DNA from: Carposina sasakii
Lineage: Eukaryota; Arthropoda; Insecta; Lepidoptera; Carposinidae
Direction: 5' to 3'
Assembly: GCA_014607495.2 (NCBI GenBank)
Contig: CP053167.1
Location: 10,974,001 to 11,038,000, forward strand
Length of the DNA: 64,000 nucleotides
Position 1 is the first letter of the stretch. Each line of letters starts with the position of its first letter. Positions 1 to 10,440 of the stretch are shown here, piece after piece. A program made the translations under genes and the position numbers. The notes under the pieces are model-generated. The model was not told where the DNA came from. It saw nothing but the letters and a program-made list of their open reading frames with translations, and searched no databases.

Positions 1-3000
1 ACCCCAAGTCGATATAGGTAAAAGCAAGAGATCCGATCTAGTCGCCGGCAAAATCAATCTGATTGTCAACGCTACGAACATATGCCCGGTGTTTTTGGAC
101 GCTAAAGTGCAGAAGTTCCTTATAAACGGGCATTACTTCACGCTGCGTTTCACGGACGCTTTCAGGACGGTTCTGATAAACGAGCAGCCGTTCAAAGTGG
201 AGTTTGGCGATCTGCCGAAGCCGATATTCCTCGGGAATGAGAAGGTCTTCATCAGATTCTCGGCATTGCCGCGGCACGTGAAGCCTGGCTTGACAACCGT
301 GGCGAACATGGAGGGGTTGGCGTTACCGCTTATAATGAGCCCGGTGATGTCGGTGGATGTACCCAGGAAGATGGAGGTGGATGAAGATCCTCTGACGCGA
401 CCGGTGAAGACGCCTAGCCCGGATGGGGAACGTCAAGGTAATTATATTTTTGTAACTACATTATTATGTGATCCATTTTTGTTGGTAGGTAATAAAACTC
501 CTTGTTCTCATGAAAATACGCATAGTAAAATTTTTTTCCTGATACTGATACATTGCTGTGGTCTTTTGATATACCTATCAGGCGATAATTTTTCATCAAA
601 ATCCTCTCATTGATTTTGCGTTAACATTTTCAACTTTCAATTTATACTTCAACCTTTAAACGTATACAAAAATATACAAACGTTTCCTGTGCTGATGCGG
701 GGTTTAACTAAAATACATCATCATCAAAATCATGCATCTCCTTCTATTCCGTGCATGTCGTAAATTCGACCTCAGGCATTCTCTCAAACTAAAGTTAGCA
801 ACTTGTCACTAATCATTTGTCCTTGTCCCCGCTTTGCTAAACATCGATGTGCGATCTCCTTTGAAGTTCTAGCCCATTTCGGCAACAGCCGTGTATAAAC
901 ACAATGCATAATTATCTATGTAAATTTTACCATATCATTAGGTCTAAAATGTCGCAAATTTCACAGGACTGGACATGCTAGCAAGCTTCATGCCGTCATC
1001 AGACGTGACTCCATCATCAGCATCAGAGTACACATCAGAACCATTCTTCACCAAGAACGCCAAAATCCCCGGCCTTGAAACCCCAGGCGACGAAAAACCG
1101 TCTAAACCTGTGTTCTCCATACTAGGGAACCTCAATGTGTCTGATCTATTCGCGAAACTGGTCGCCACGGGGATTGTGCCCGCTTCGAATGATGTGAAAA
1201 AAGAGGAGAAGAAAGATGACGAAGACAAGAAGAAGGAAGATAAGAATGTTATTCATAAAGTGGATTTGCTGAAACCCGAGACTTTGAGAGTGTAAGTACC
1301 ATCTACATTTTTAGAGTTATTTAGCTTGTGTATTTTGATTTCTAAAGTATTAAATTGGTATATAGGCATTTGCATTTCTCTAAATATATTTTATCATACA
1401 TAAACCTATTGCAGTCCACTGCTGGACGTAGGCATTCCCCAGGGCAAGCCACAAGGCTAAAGCCAGTTGATAGGGTCTAAAGCCCCGTACGTTTTTCAGC
1501 ATACTTAGTAATGTTTGGTCGGTGTCTCGAAAATACAATCAGTCGGTATCTCAAGATGTCGCCTCAATCACAAATGCCGGACAGACCTGCCAGGTTGGCC
1601 GAACGTTTGAGTTAAAACCTTGCTCTCAACCACGCTAGACACACGCTTCTGTGTCACATGTATCTATAAAAAAAACCTAACACAGGCTTGGCTCTTCAAA
1701 CCGTCCAGCAATTACATTTCCAGCCCCCGTATGATGAATTTGGTGAGAGCGAGATGTCTCACTTTTAAACGTCAAATTCACAGAGCTATTAATAACTAGA
1801 TAAACTAAGTGTGTGTACTTGGCATGTTAAAAAATAAACTTAAGAATTAGAATAGACACTCGTTCTCGAGCCAGTACTGAATAAATTAGGGCTGATAGAA
1901 GTGGTTTGCAATCCCTTTTTTTACACACCAAGTAGAAACACTAGTGTCTAGTTATTACTTAGCTCTGTGAATTTGATGTTTAAAAGTGAGACATCTCGCT
2001 CTCACCAAATTCATCATACGCGTACAAGCGTCATATTGCGTTGCGTCGTATTGGGGGAGGCCTACGTCCAGCAGTGGACTGCAATAGGCTGACGACGACG
2101 ATATCGCGTCAGGCTTTTTGGTTGCGTGTCCGGCCAAAATAAACGCAATCAAAAAGCCTAACTTCGACGCCTGACAATCCTAACTACGCCATGCTTACAA
2201 ATCCCTATTCTCCACACAGAAAACAGCCAGCTCTCGTCTCAGCACTATACGGAGGCATGCAATGCAGCGGCTGCGGCGCGCGTTTCCCTCCGGAACGTAC
2301 AGTCAAGTACTCTCAACACTTGGACTGGCACTTCCGAGCTAATCGTCGCGAGAGGGACAGTGCCAGGCGGGCTCATAGCCGGCATTGGGGGTACGACCTG
2401 AGTGACTGGCTGAGATATGAGGAGCTGGAGGACTTGGAGGAAAGAGGTAGGTTTATATTCTTACGAGGGCTGTTTGATAAGTCGTTTTAAAAAGTAATTT
2501 TTTTTTATTTTTTTTAAACAATTTACATTTATTTCTCAACATAGTCTCCTTGAGGGCCAAACACTTGTTCCAGCGAGTTTCCAATTTTTTTATCCCCTCC
2601 AAAAAATACGTTTTGTCGAGGTCTTCAAAATAGGCGTTTACACCAGCGATGCAGTCCTCATTTGTCAAAAATTTTTGCCCTCCAAGCCATCTTTTCAGAT
2701 TTGGGAATAGGTAATAATCGCACGGAGCTAGATCCGGCGAATACGGAGCATGCGGAACCAGTTCGAAGCCCAACTCGTGGATTTTGGCCATTGCAATAGT
2801 TGACGTGTGCACTGGGGCATTGTCTTGATGAAAGAGGACTTTCTTGGGGGACAATTTTGGTCGTTTTTCCAACAATTCGGCATTAAAACGGTCCAATAAC
2901 TCTGCGTAATAACGGCCAGTGATAGTCTTTCCCTTTTCCAAGTAATCAATCATAATGATTCCTTCGCCATCCCAGAAGACTGTCGCCATGACCTTTCCAG

Positions 3001-6000
3001 CCGACAAAACAGTCTTGGCCTTCTTTGGGGCACGTTCACCAGTCGCCATCCATTGTTTTGATTGCTGTTTTGATTCAGGTGTATAATGATGGACCCAAGT
3101 TTCGTCCACAGTGACAAATCGACTCAAAAAATTCCGAGGATTACGCTTCATCATATCCAAACACAGTTTTGAAATTCGCTTTCTTTCGTGTTTTTGTTCG
3201 ATTGTCAACAAACGTGGCACCCATCGTGCAGACAGCTTTGTCATACCCAAATCTTCATGCAGGATTTTATGTACTCGCTCAGTGGAGATGCCTGTGTTCT
3301 CAGCTATTTCACGCACCTTCACTCGGCGGTCGTCGAGTACAATATTATGCACTTCTTCAACAACATCCTCAGTAGTGACTTCGATTGGGCGACCAGAGCG
3401 TGGAGCATCAGATGTGCTTGACCGACCACGTTTAAAATCATTTATCCAGTTATAAACAGTCTGCAACGTTGGTGCGTTAGTGCCATGAACAGAATCAAGT
3501 TCAGTTTTTATTGTGGCAGCACTGCAACCCTTCATAAAAAAATGTTTTATAACGGCACGAAATTCAGTTTTTTCCATAGTTGTTGAATATTTACGAGTGA
3601 TCACAGTTAAACAATGGTTATACTGACAAAAACTTGTTTTTTTTGCTGAATTTTTGACAGTCTTCATTTGAAAGATTGTGCCTGCCAGTGTTAACGCCAT
3701 TTACCAGAAAAAAGGTTTTACAAATAGTTTTTAAAAGGACTTATCAAACAGCCCTCGTAAATTAATGTAGCTTGTACATCTCAACTATGCCCTCAAAATT
3801 GGTAAGAAGGTAAGTGATTATATGTATGTATGTATCTAATCTTTCTTTTGTTTGATTCGATTTTTGGCGATGTTGTTTTCTACTTTTTTAAGACGGCTGT
3901 AGTGCGAAGTCTACAAAATTCTTATCTATACATTCTATAGATATAATAAAATTGTAACAGATCGATGTTTGTGCACACTAATCTCAGAAACGGCTGGACC
4001 GATTTCGATGCAGTTTTCAGGAATATATTGTGACAGCTCCCATTTAACATATAGGCTACTTTTTATCCCAATGAAATGTTTTCATCCCGGATAATTTCGA
4101 CATTTTGTTTTTACTGCAGTCCACGCGGACGGAGTCGCAGGTGTCCACTAGTGAATAATATAATCTGTCATTTTAGTAGAGTAAACCTAAACGCTTACTT
4201 TTAATTCATACATCTTCATCATCCACGCAAAGCATCTAGCTTGACCGTACAAATAAGAGTTTTTCAGTTGATTCATCAGTATTTCTAATTTTTTATACAG
4301 GGTGTCCCAAGAAATAGTGTCAAGCGGAAGTCCAAGGACAGAATACCCCTAGGGGTACCCGAATTACCCCCATGTATGTTCCGCGACTTTTTGTAGTTTT
4401 CGAGATATGATTTTTTTTCATATTTTTTTGTTAAACCTTGGCTTATTTAACATTATTGGTCACAGAGACATCAATTGTTGAGATACAAGCTTGATTTTTT
4501 TTTCTGAAATAGGTGAACAGTAGCACTTGCAAAAACAAAAGCAATTGTGAGCCGATATGCTACTATTAAGCCATTAAAAAAATGTTGAATCCTAAGTTTG
4601 TTAAAATGTTTAAATTAAAGATCTCTTTTGAAACGATTAAAAAAAAAACTTATCCCAAAAATGTCTCCAAAATTATTTTTAAAAACTTGCCAATTTGTCA
4701 GCTATTTGCCATGTAAATTTGATTGAGCTATCTCCACGACTTCATACTTGAAAAAATGTTTGAAACACAGTAAGTCGAAAAAACTTAATTAAAAGATTGG
4801 GCCGAATAAAACTAAAAAAATGTTATTATTGATTGTTTATTATTAAATCACAAAAAGTTTTCGAAATGTCGCCCTTCCTGCTCGATACAAATTCTACATC
4901 GCCTTAAAAAAAATTCTTGTAGTCTACAAGACCATGTTAACAGGTCTATTGCGTAACGTCACTCAATACACGGGGCAGTTGAGCTGTAAGGGTGATTATG
5001 AGTGCAATTCTCGGAATTTACTACCTGAGTTGCGGCAAGGCAAGGGGAAGCGTGAGGTGAGGGAGCGGGGTTAGCGTTGGTCCATTGTGTTCGGCGGCTA
5101 CCGGTCAGTTGACCATTTGCTTGCATTTGCGCCCGACGTTACTTCTTTACTAGCTCCTTTGTGATTATTTGACGAACTTTGCTTTCTTTACGGACTTTGG
5201 TTGCATATCGATTGGCTTTTGTGTGGTGTTACGAACTTTCTTAGACGACTTTGGCTTTCTCAACGGACTTCGGAGTGCACATCAATTGGGATTTCTAAGC
5301 GCAATAAATTGGTGAGCTATGTCTTTCTCGTCAAGAGATTACGCGCTTATGCATTACTTTTATGGCTATGCAAAAGGAAATGCTTCGGAAGCGGCTAGAT
5401 TGTACAGACAGCAGGTACAAAACAGTGGTGAACCTCAGCCTGAGACTTGGCCTGATCATCGTACAATTTTGCGAGTCCATAATAGTTACATGGAAGGTCG
5501 CCTACCAGGTAGAAGACCCGGGCGTCCATCACAAATGCATGACCCAGATGTGGTCGATTCAGTGGTCGAAGAAGTGGCAAGAGACCCATCAGTTAGTGTC
5601 AGAACCATAGAACGCCGCACCGGAATTCCAAAATCAGAAGCACATCGGATACTACAAAAAGAGGGATTTCACCCATATCATATTCAAAAAGTTCAGCAGC
5701 TTAAGCCCGAAGATTATCCGAGAAGGGTGGCGTTTTGTCAAGAAATGTTGCGGCGTCAAGCTGAAGACGCAAATTTTTTTAATACGATTTTGTGGACCGA
5801 CGAATCTCATTTTAAACGATGTGGAATTTTCAACATTCACAATTATCATTCTTGGAGCATTGAAAATCCACACATGACACGTGCCTCCAATTTTCAAGAA
5901 CAATTTAGTGTGAACTTGTGGTCAGGCGTCTTAAATGGACAGCTGATTGGCCCCTTTCAACTGCCTGACCGATTAAATGGCGAGTCCTACTTGGAATTTT

Positions 6001-9000
6001 TACGGCAAGATCTCGACGGTCTTTTAGAAAATGTAGACCTATTAACGCGTAGAAATATGATATTTCAAAACGACGGCGCTCCATGTCACTTCGCGAGGAT
6101 TGTCAGACAACATTTAACCGAAAGGTTTGGAGACAAGTGGATCGGCCGTGGGGGGCCCATTGCCTGGCCGCCACGGTCTCCCGACTTAAACCCCATCGAT
6201 TTCTTCGTTTGGGGGTATTATAAAGAATTAGTTTACGCCAAGGATATCAGAAACATAGCGGAACTACGAACAAAACTAAGACAAGCAGAAGAAACAATAA
6301 AAAGCAACAGGGTAGCGTTCTTACGACTAAAAGAATTTTTTTTAAGGCGATGTAGAATTTGTATCGAGCAGGAAGGGCGACATTTCGAAAACTTTTTGTG
6401 ATTTAATAATAAACAATCAATAATAACATTTTTTTAGTTTTATTCGGCCCAATCTTTTAATTAAGTTTTTTCGACTTACTGTGTTTCAAACATTTTTTCA
6501 AGTATGAAGTCGTGGAGATAGCTCAATCAAATTTACATGGCAAATAGCTGACGAAATTGGCAAGTTTTTAAAAATAATTTTGGAGACATTTTTGGGATAA
6601 GTTTTTTTTTTTAATCGTTTCAAAAGAGATCTTTAATTTAAACATTTTAACAAACTTAGGATTCAACATTTTTTTAATGGCTTAATAGTAGCATATCGGC
6701 TCACAATTGCTTTTGTTTTTGCAAGTGCTACTGTTCACCTATTTCAGAAAAAAAAATCAAGCTTGTATCTCAACAATTGATGTCTCTGTGACCAATAATG
6801 TTAAATAAGCCAAGGTTTAACAAAAAAATATGAAAAAAAATCATATCTCGAAAACTACAAAAAGTCGCGGAACATACATGGGGGTAATTCGGGTACCCCT
6901 AGGGGTATTCTGTCCTTGGACTTCCGCTTGACACTATTTCTTGGGACACCCTGTATACAGAGTGTAACAAAAAGGGTATGTTAAGATTTTATGAAAATTC
7001 CTGAGATATTTAAAAATTCTCCATACTATCGGGAAAAATAAACATGTGATTTCGAGTCTCAAATTTTGTGGATAGGTTGTCTACAGTGGGCTATTTACGT
7101 AGCTTTTCGCTTAACATACCCTTTTTGTTACACCCTGTAGAGTAGATTTATACGCACAGACATAAGCAACATGCCCCAGTCCATTTTGAGCCAGGTACAC
7201 GCTCTTAGTATGTGTATAAAGAAGTGTACATTTGTCGCACAGAAAAAAGCTGGTTCGAGACCACCGCCACCACGGAACCCGCGGCCCCCGAGACCGCGGC
7301 CCCGAGCGTGGCGGCGCCGGGCGGGCCTCTGGGGCCTCTCGTCGCCAACTGCGCGCTCTGCGGGGACCGCTTCTTACAGTTTTATAATGAGGACAAGGAG
7401 GAGTGGCATCTGAGAAACTCCGTCGCTTACGACGGCGAGAATTATCATCCGGCTTGTTTGGAGGATTACAAGGTAGGCGATTGGGAGTGCGAGGCGAGGA
7501 ATTAGCTTGGTGAGAGCGCATATAAACGACCTCATTTTAACGTCAAATTCACAGACCTACACAGGGTGTAAACGAAAGCGGTTCTTTTTTCATGTCTTAC
7601 CTTTCTCTTTTTTATTGTGTCTTTTTCTACCCTATATCTATTGCCTTGTTCTATGTTGTTGCTGTCCGTGTAAATAATGCTATCAATAAATCCTACTTTA
7701 GAGAATTCACTGTAGACACCTTGCAACCAAACATCTAAATATTCATAATATCGGTAGAATTATGTATAGATGAATACAAAATGCAGACAATGCAGTACCT
7801 ACAAAACAAAACCTTTTCCCCAGGCATCATTAAACAAGAAGGAACCAGCAGACGAATCCACCGAGGAAGTAACAGTGAAGGAGACAGAGGAAGCTATTGA
7901 GATCAAGGACATCGATGATGACATGCAGGACGAGTCCGATAACGAGGTGGAAGTTGTTGAGGAGTGCACTGAGATACCTGAACCCGTCGAGGTAGGTTTC
8001 CAACACATTTTCAACTAAGGATAATTTTTTACCCCCAATATAGAAAGAAATTATTTATTCAGCATTTAAAAATGTTTCACAATACAGCCAATGGACCAAA
8101 TGGACCAAAAATTGATGGTCTCCAGCGCTGGTTTTCAGCTGAACCCGTATATTGGTGTTCCAGATTACACTATAGAATATAAATCAAATTTTCAATATGG
8201 TAACTACACAAATGCACAAGCTATTTATACAATTAACCTGCTTACATGTTACATTAATTTGTTTACTTAAAGTTTAAACACACTGAACTATTGATACATT
8301 TGTTTATACCATTTTTCACTGGAAACGCTAGTAAAGAATAGAGTAGTAGTGTACATATTTAATTAGTGACATGTTGGTAGATTATTTTATTGGCTGAGAG
8401 AATGCCCGAGTTTCTTAGTCGACTCTTACGACATGCACGGAAGGAAATGCAGTTTATTTATACTAGTAGGGTCTTTATTAAAATCAGTACGGGAAACAGT
8501 TGTAAATTGAACAGAAGAAGGGTTATGTTTTACCCTCTGAAGCTAAGAATTGAAGTTTAAAAGAAATATACATACATACATATAAATATTCGAAATACCT
8601 TCATTCTGGTGAATAACCTTCTTTCTGGCGCAGTCGGGTAATAAAAGGTGTTTTAAAGGTTTCCCAGCTTGCATTCCACATGTATTTAAGTAGAGAATAA
8701 TTTGTCGCAGATTGACGAGGCGCGAAGGTTATTAAAGTAGAGCATAATTTGTCGCAGATCTACAAAAGCGTTATTCGCAGATCGACAAAGGTTATTTAGG
8801 TAATTAATGTATTAAACTAGAACATTGTTCTTAGATTGACGAAGAAGGCGACGAAGACGACGTGGTGTTGAAGCAGGAACCGTTACCACACGTGGACGTG
8901 GACGACGCAGACACGGACGACGAAACGAGCGCGGAACGAGGCGAGCGAGATCGACAGGCGGCCATCGACTTCGCCAAGGTCAAGGTCAAGCTCGAGCCTG

Positions 9001-9773
9001 CCGACCCCGGTCAGTATACCTATCCTCATCATCTTCAGCCTATTGCGATCCACTGCTGGACGTAGGCCTCCCTCGGGGCACGCCACAAGGCCAGCCATAG
9101 GCTTTTGCCCATAGTCACCATGCTGGGCAGGCGGTTTGGTGACCGCAGTGTGATTTTCGGACTATGTTGTCAGCCCTGGGAGGCGCTGCTGCCCGCCTTA
9201 ATCGCCTCGTACGATACCCACGGGCAGACATTTACTTATGTGTTTGTACAAAAAAAAGCTATAGAAGTGTATAAAAGTTAATCTATGAAACTGACTGTCT
9301 ACTGAATAATCAAGCTGCTCCTCCATTCTACTTTTAATTATCAAATAAAGTATGGATAGTATAATCTTATACACACAAAGAACAGTTTATTTATGAGTTC
9401 ATTTTTTTCTTTCACAGATGATGAACCAATCATAACAGCGGAAGAAACAATACAGCCCATCAATGAACCGGCACATCCAACAGTTGTATCCTCGATTGAT
9501 GGCAACTTCCAACTGGAGCAGACTCCAATAGCACCCGTCAACCCATCAGCAAGTTTCCGGATTAACATTTCCAAGTCCATATCCTCATTTATCACACCGG
9601 TCACCGAAGACAAAATGCTGGAAGACATCAGTGCTGATGATGAACCGCTGCCTCCGGGAGAGGAACCTGAACTGGAATATAAACTGAAGCCAAGTCTAGA
9701 AGGTGTTCAGCTTAGTAGACAACCACCGATACAGAAAGGAAAGGAGTTATCGGGCCTGTGTTCAATTATGTAG
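1..9773 (+). CDS. PCF11: PCF11, cleavage and polyadenylation factor II subunit (3' part, 7 exons)
   Basis: Coding exons inferred at <1-437, 967-1291, 2220-2446, 7243-7472, 7824-7991, 8835-9009 and 9418-9773; phases agree at every junction and give 638 residues after the window edge. PCF11 bridges RNA polymerase II C-terminal-domain binding and pre-mRNA cleavage/termination in the nucleus; the N-terminal CTD-interaction domain lies left of the window. Seen here: a first zinc finger in exon 3 (CSGCGARF, then HLDWH and RRERD), a second in exon 4 (CALCGDRF, then EEWHLRN and YHPACLEDY), both matching the paired PCF11 fingers, and the conserved KLVATGIVP motif in exon 2. Lys/Glu/Asp-rich linkers follow (exons 2, 5, 7). 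The protein ends in CSIM. The fourth intron segment (2447-7242) is swollen by two DNA transposons. Identity is firm; the 8.2-8.8 kb exon structure is slightly less certain. Confidence 0.93.
725..890 (-). repeat. Dispersed repeat, family C (PCF11 intron)
   Basis: Contains the reverse complement of a block recurring elsewhere in the window: gagaatgcc...gacatgcacgg...acaagttgcta...gggaacacag. Related copies lie at about 8390-8475, 20030-20085, 38155-38520, 45040-45260, 49085-49200 and 50100-50400. No coding capacity is seen. Class unknown; likely a non-autonomous or LINE-tail-derived lepidopteran repeat. Confidence 0.55.
1405..1465 (-). repeat. RTE 3'-end fragment (PCF11 intron)
   Basis: The stretch 'attgcagtccactgctgg' followed by 'acgtaggc' is the antisense of the conserved 3' end of the lepidopteran RTE retrotransposon found nearly full length at 55117-58291. 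Only the extreme 3' tail is present, as expected of severe 5' truncation. Confidence 0.6.
1727..2024. mobile_element. Foldback MITE in PCF11 intron
   Basis: Two inverted arms of about 75 bp (roughly 1727-1800 and 1945-2023) are nearly identical, starting 'gtatgatgaatttggtgaga'. The centre is AT-rich and non-coding. A single related end recurs at about 7505-7555 ('ttggtgagagcg...acgtcaaattcacag'), so it is a dispersed family. Confidence 0.7.
2055..2100 (+). repeat. RTE 3'-end fragment
   Basis: 'gggggaggcctacgtccagc' followed by 'agtggactgcaataggctga' is the sense-strand 3' tail of the lepidopteran RTE family. Immediately downstream (about 2108-2160) sits a small hairpin with 17-bp arms (aggctttttggttgcgt and its complement). 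Confidence 0.6.
2453..3577 (-). CDS. Mariner transposase (D,D34D), C-terminus frameshifted
   Basis: Cut-and-paste transposase. I chose the ATG at 3577 (MEKTEFRAV), the usual mariner N-terminus; an upstream in-frame Met at 3700 is possible but atypical. N-terminal paired helix-turn-helix region (VYNWINDFKRGRSS; SGRPIEVTTED) is followed by the catalytic core: TVDETWVHHY (first Asp), HQDNAPVHTS (second Asp), YSPDLAPCDYYLF (third Asp), with 34 residues between the second and third Asp. Catalytic residues and the WVPRLLT linker motif are present. After CLALK the frame departs from the usual mariner ending, consistent with loss of one G near 2546-2550, and reads about 30 extra residues through the TIR and past the element edge. 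Probably a recently inactivated or weakly active copy. Confidence 0.9.
   Translation of the reverse strand: MEKTEFRAVIKHFFMKGCSAATIKTELDSVHGTNAPTLQTVYNWINDFKRGRSSTSDAPRSGRPIEVTTEDVVEEVHNIVLDDRRVKVREIAENTGISTERVHKILHEDLGMTKLSARWVPRLLTIEQKHERKRISKLCLDMMKRNPRNFLSRFVTVDETWVHHYTPESKQQSKQWMATGERAPKKAKTVLSAGKVMATVFWDGEGIIMIDYLEKGKTITGRYYAELLDRFNAELLEKRPKLSPKKVLFHQDNAPVHTSTIAMAKIHELGFELVPHAPYSPDLAPCDYYLFPNLKRWLGGQKFLTNEDCIAGVNAYFEDLDKTYFLEGIKKLETRWNKCLALKETMLRNKCKLFKKNKKKLLFKTTYQTALVRI
2464..3757 (-). mobile_element. Mariner-family DNA transposon, 1294 bp
   Basis: The inverted ends cgagggctgtttgataag and cttatcaaacagccctcg are flanked by TA at 2462-2463 and 3758-3759, the standard mariner target duplication. 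Size is typical of a complete mariner. It lies in a PCF11 intron, antisense to the gene, just 17 bp past the donor of exon 3 (2446). One transposase ORF spans almost the whole element. Confidence 0.93.
3765..3835 (-). repeat. Dispersed repeat, family D fragment
   Basis: 'tagcttgtacatctcaacta' followed by 'tgccctcaaaattgg' and '...tatatgtatgtatgtatc' matches parts of the longer family D copies at 24256-24510 and 50462-50720. Confidence 0.5.
3955..4160 (+). repeat. Dispersed repeat, family B
   Basis: About 200 bp running from 'tgcacactaatctcagaaac' through 'gattcgatgcagttttcagg'-like sequence to 'cgcggacggagtcgcaggtg'. A colinear, clearly related copy is at 50808-51025. The 'cgcggacgaagtc' ending is very common in lepidopteran non-coding DNA. 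No ORF. Confidence 0.65.
4298..4924 (+). repeat. Left terminal inverted repeat of DD41D element
   Basis: Reads as the reverse complement of about 6325-6953 with very few differences (for example 'ccaatttgtcagc' here versus 'ccaatttcgtcagc' on the right). Its inner end duplicates, in antisense, the 3' end of the transposase reading frame. Confidence 0.88.
5319..6401 (+). CDS. DD41D transposase, intact 360 aa
   Basis: Uninterrupted from ATG (context gagctATGTC) to TGA. N-terminal helix-turn-helix (residues ~1-110: YRQQVQNSGEPQP; GRRPGRPSQMHD, an AT-hook-like GRRPGRP; SVRTIERRTGIPKSEAHRIL), then an RNase-H-fold DDE core: LWTDESHF (first Asp), FQNDGAPCHFAR (second Asp), WPPRSPDLNPIDFFVWG. Forty-one residues separate the second Asp from the Asp in NPID, the position that is Glu in DD34E Tc1 elements. 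That spacing is known from rosa/Visitor-like branches of the superfamily. Catalytic residues are all present. The C-terminal RRCRICIEQEGRHF is encoded inside the right TIR. Confidence 0.92.
   Translation: MSFSSRDYALMHYFYGYAKGNASEAARLYRQQVQNSGEPQPETWPDHRTILRVHNSYMEGRLPGRRPGRPSQMHDPDVVDSVVEEVARDPSVSVRTIERRTGIPKSEAHRILQKEGFHPYHIQKVQQLKPEDYPRRVAFCQEMLRRQAEDANFFNTILWTDESHFKRCGIFNIHNYHSWSIENPHMTRASNFQEQFSVNLWSGVLNGQLIGPFQLPDRLNGESYLEFLRQDLDGLLENVDLLTRRNMIFQNDGAPCHFARIVRQHLTERFGDKWIGRGGPIAWPPRSPDLNPIDFFVWGYYKELVYAKDIRNIAELRTKLRQAEETIKSNRVAFLRLKEFFLRRCRICIEQEGRHFENFL
6325..6953 (-). repeat. Right terminal inverted repeat of DD41D element
   Basis: Inverted partner of 4298-4924; begins inside the transposase 3' coding region (stop at 6399-6401) and ends 'tgggacaccctg' before TA. 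Confidence 0.88.
6958..7137. mobile_element. TA-flanked palindromic MITE abutting DD41D element
   Basis: 180-bp element with inverted ends cagagtgtaacaaaaagggt / accctttttgttacaccctg and TA at 6956-6957 and 7138-7139. Family members are at 25332-25527 (right end missing) and 62109-62459. It follows the DD41D element with only TATA between them and shares the outermost CAG(G/A)GTGT. Confidence 0.85.
8390..8475 (+). repeat. Dispersed repeat, family C fragment
   Basis: 'gagagaatgcccgagtttct', 'tagtcgactcttacgacatg' and 'cacggaaggaaatgcag' form the family C core, in a PCF11 intron. Confidence 0.6.
9040..9235 (-). repeat. RTE tail plus associated repeat (PCF11 intron)
   Basis: Starts with an RTE 3'-end block (gatccactgctggacgtagg) and continues into 'gtttggtgaccgcagtgtga', 'ttttcggactatgttgtcag', a segment present in the opposite orientation at about 18600-18735. 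Confidence 0.6.
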
Positions 9774-10440
9774 TGTGAAGTGATTTAACCTTAGGGTTTT
9801 GTTACCATTTGTAAGTTAGGTAGGTTTGAATGCTACCCAAGCTTATTTTCTATGTGAAAATGAGTAGGTACTGATGTGTTCAGACCATGTAGGAGGCAGT
9901 AGGAAGTAATGTTTAGTAATAGACATAAGATGTATTATGTATAGGTGTACTATAGCAATGACATGGATATACATATTTGTATTGTACTTAGCAAAATGTT
10001 TAGTAGTTTTTGTCCATAGAAGACTTAATTTATTCTTGTACCAAGAATTGCATAAAATATTAACGATTTATATAATACTTTCCTTAGTTAAGTAGTCTGT
10101 AATTTGAACGGTACTATATGCTTTTTCTTTATTGTCTTATTTTCTCCACTAGGTATGTCTTATTTTCTGTATAATGGGTTTATAAGAAGTTTGTATACTT
10201 TAGTGTTTGTCACTTTTATTGTATAATATACCTTAGTACTGTAGTCTCAAAGAGAGTATAAATATTTGACTCAGACTTTGTACCATGGAATATGTTACGT
10301 ATGCGTAATACATGTTAAAACATGTTCATTTACAAAATGTGATACTAAATTAGGTTGCTCGCTTATTATGGAAGTTGAGTTTTGTTTGATTGACTGTATG
10401 TTGTTGAACTGTATGAGATTTGTAAATATTCTTTAATAAA
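9774..10440 (+). other. PCF11: PCF11 3' UTR with polyadenylation signal
   Basis: AT-rich sequence follows the TAG stop. A canonical AATAAA lies at about 10434-10439, and a further AATAAA at about 10796. The UTR end is inferred from the signal alone. From here to NARS2 (11847) the two genes converge. Confidence 0.5.

Larger units (their letters stand above)
4298..6953 (+). mobile_element. DD41D Tc1/mariner-superfamily transposon with ~628-bp TIRs
   Basis: Complete 2656-bp element in a PCF11 intron. Ends are cagggtgtcccaagaaatag and its complement, flanked by TA on both sides (4296-4297, 6954-6955). The terminal inverted repeats run about 4298-4924 and 6325-6953 and differ at only a few positions, suggesting recent insertion or conversion of the arms. 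The right arm includes the last ~25 codons of the transposase. The intact ORF and matching ends suggest a possibly active copy. Confidence 0.92.

Noticed and set aside
7111..7521. 136-codon minus-strand ORF rich in Pro/Arg
   Set aside because: Antisense of PCF11 exon 4, whose zinc-finger frame is clearly coding.
8088..8199. Possible extra PCF11 exon after 'aatacag'
   Set aside because: Open, but its length is 112 nt and it would break the phase between 7991 and 8835, which join cleanly without it.
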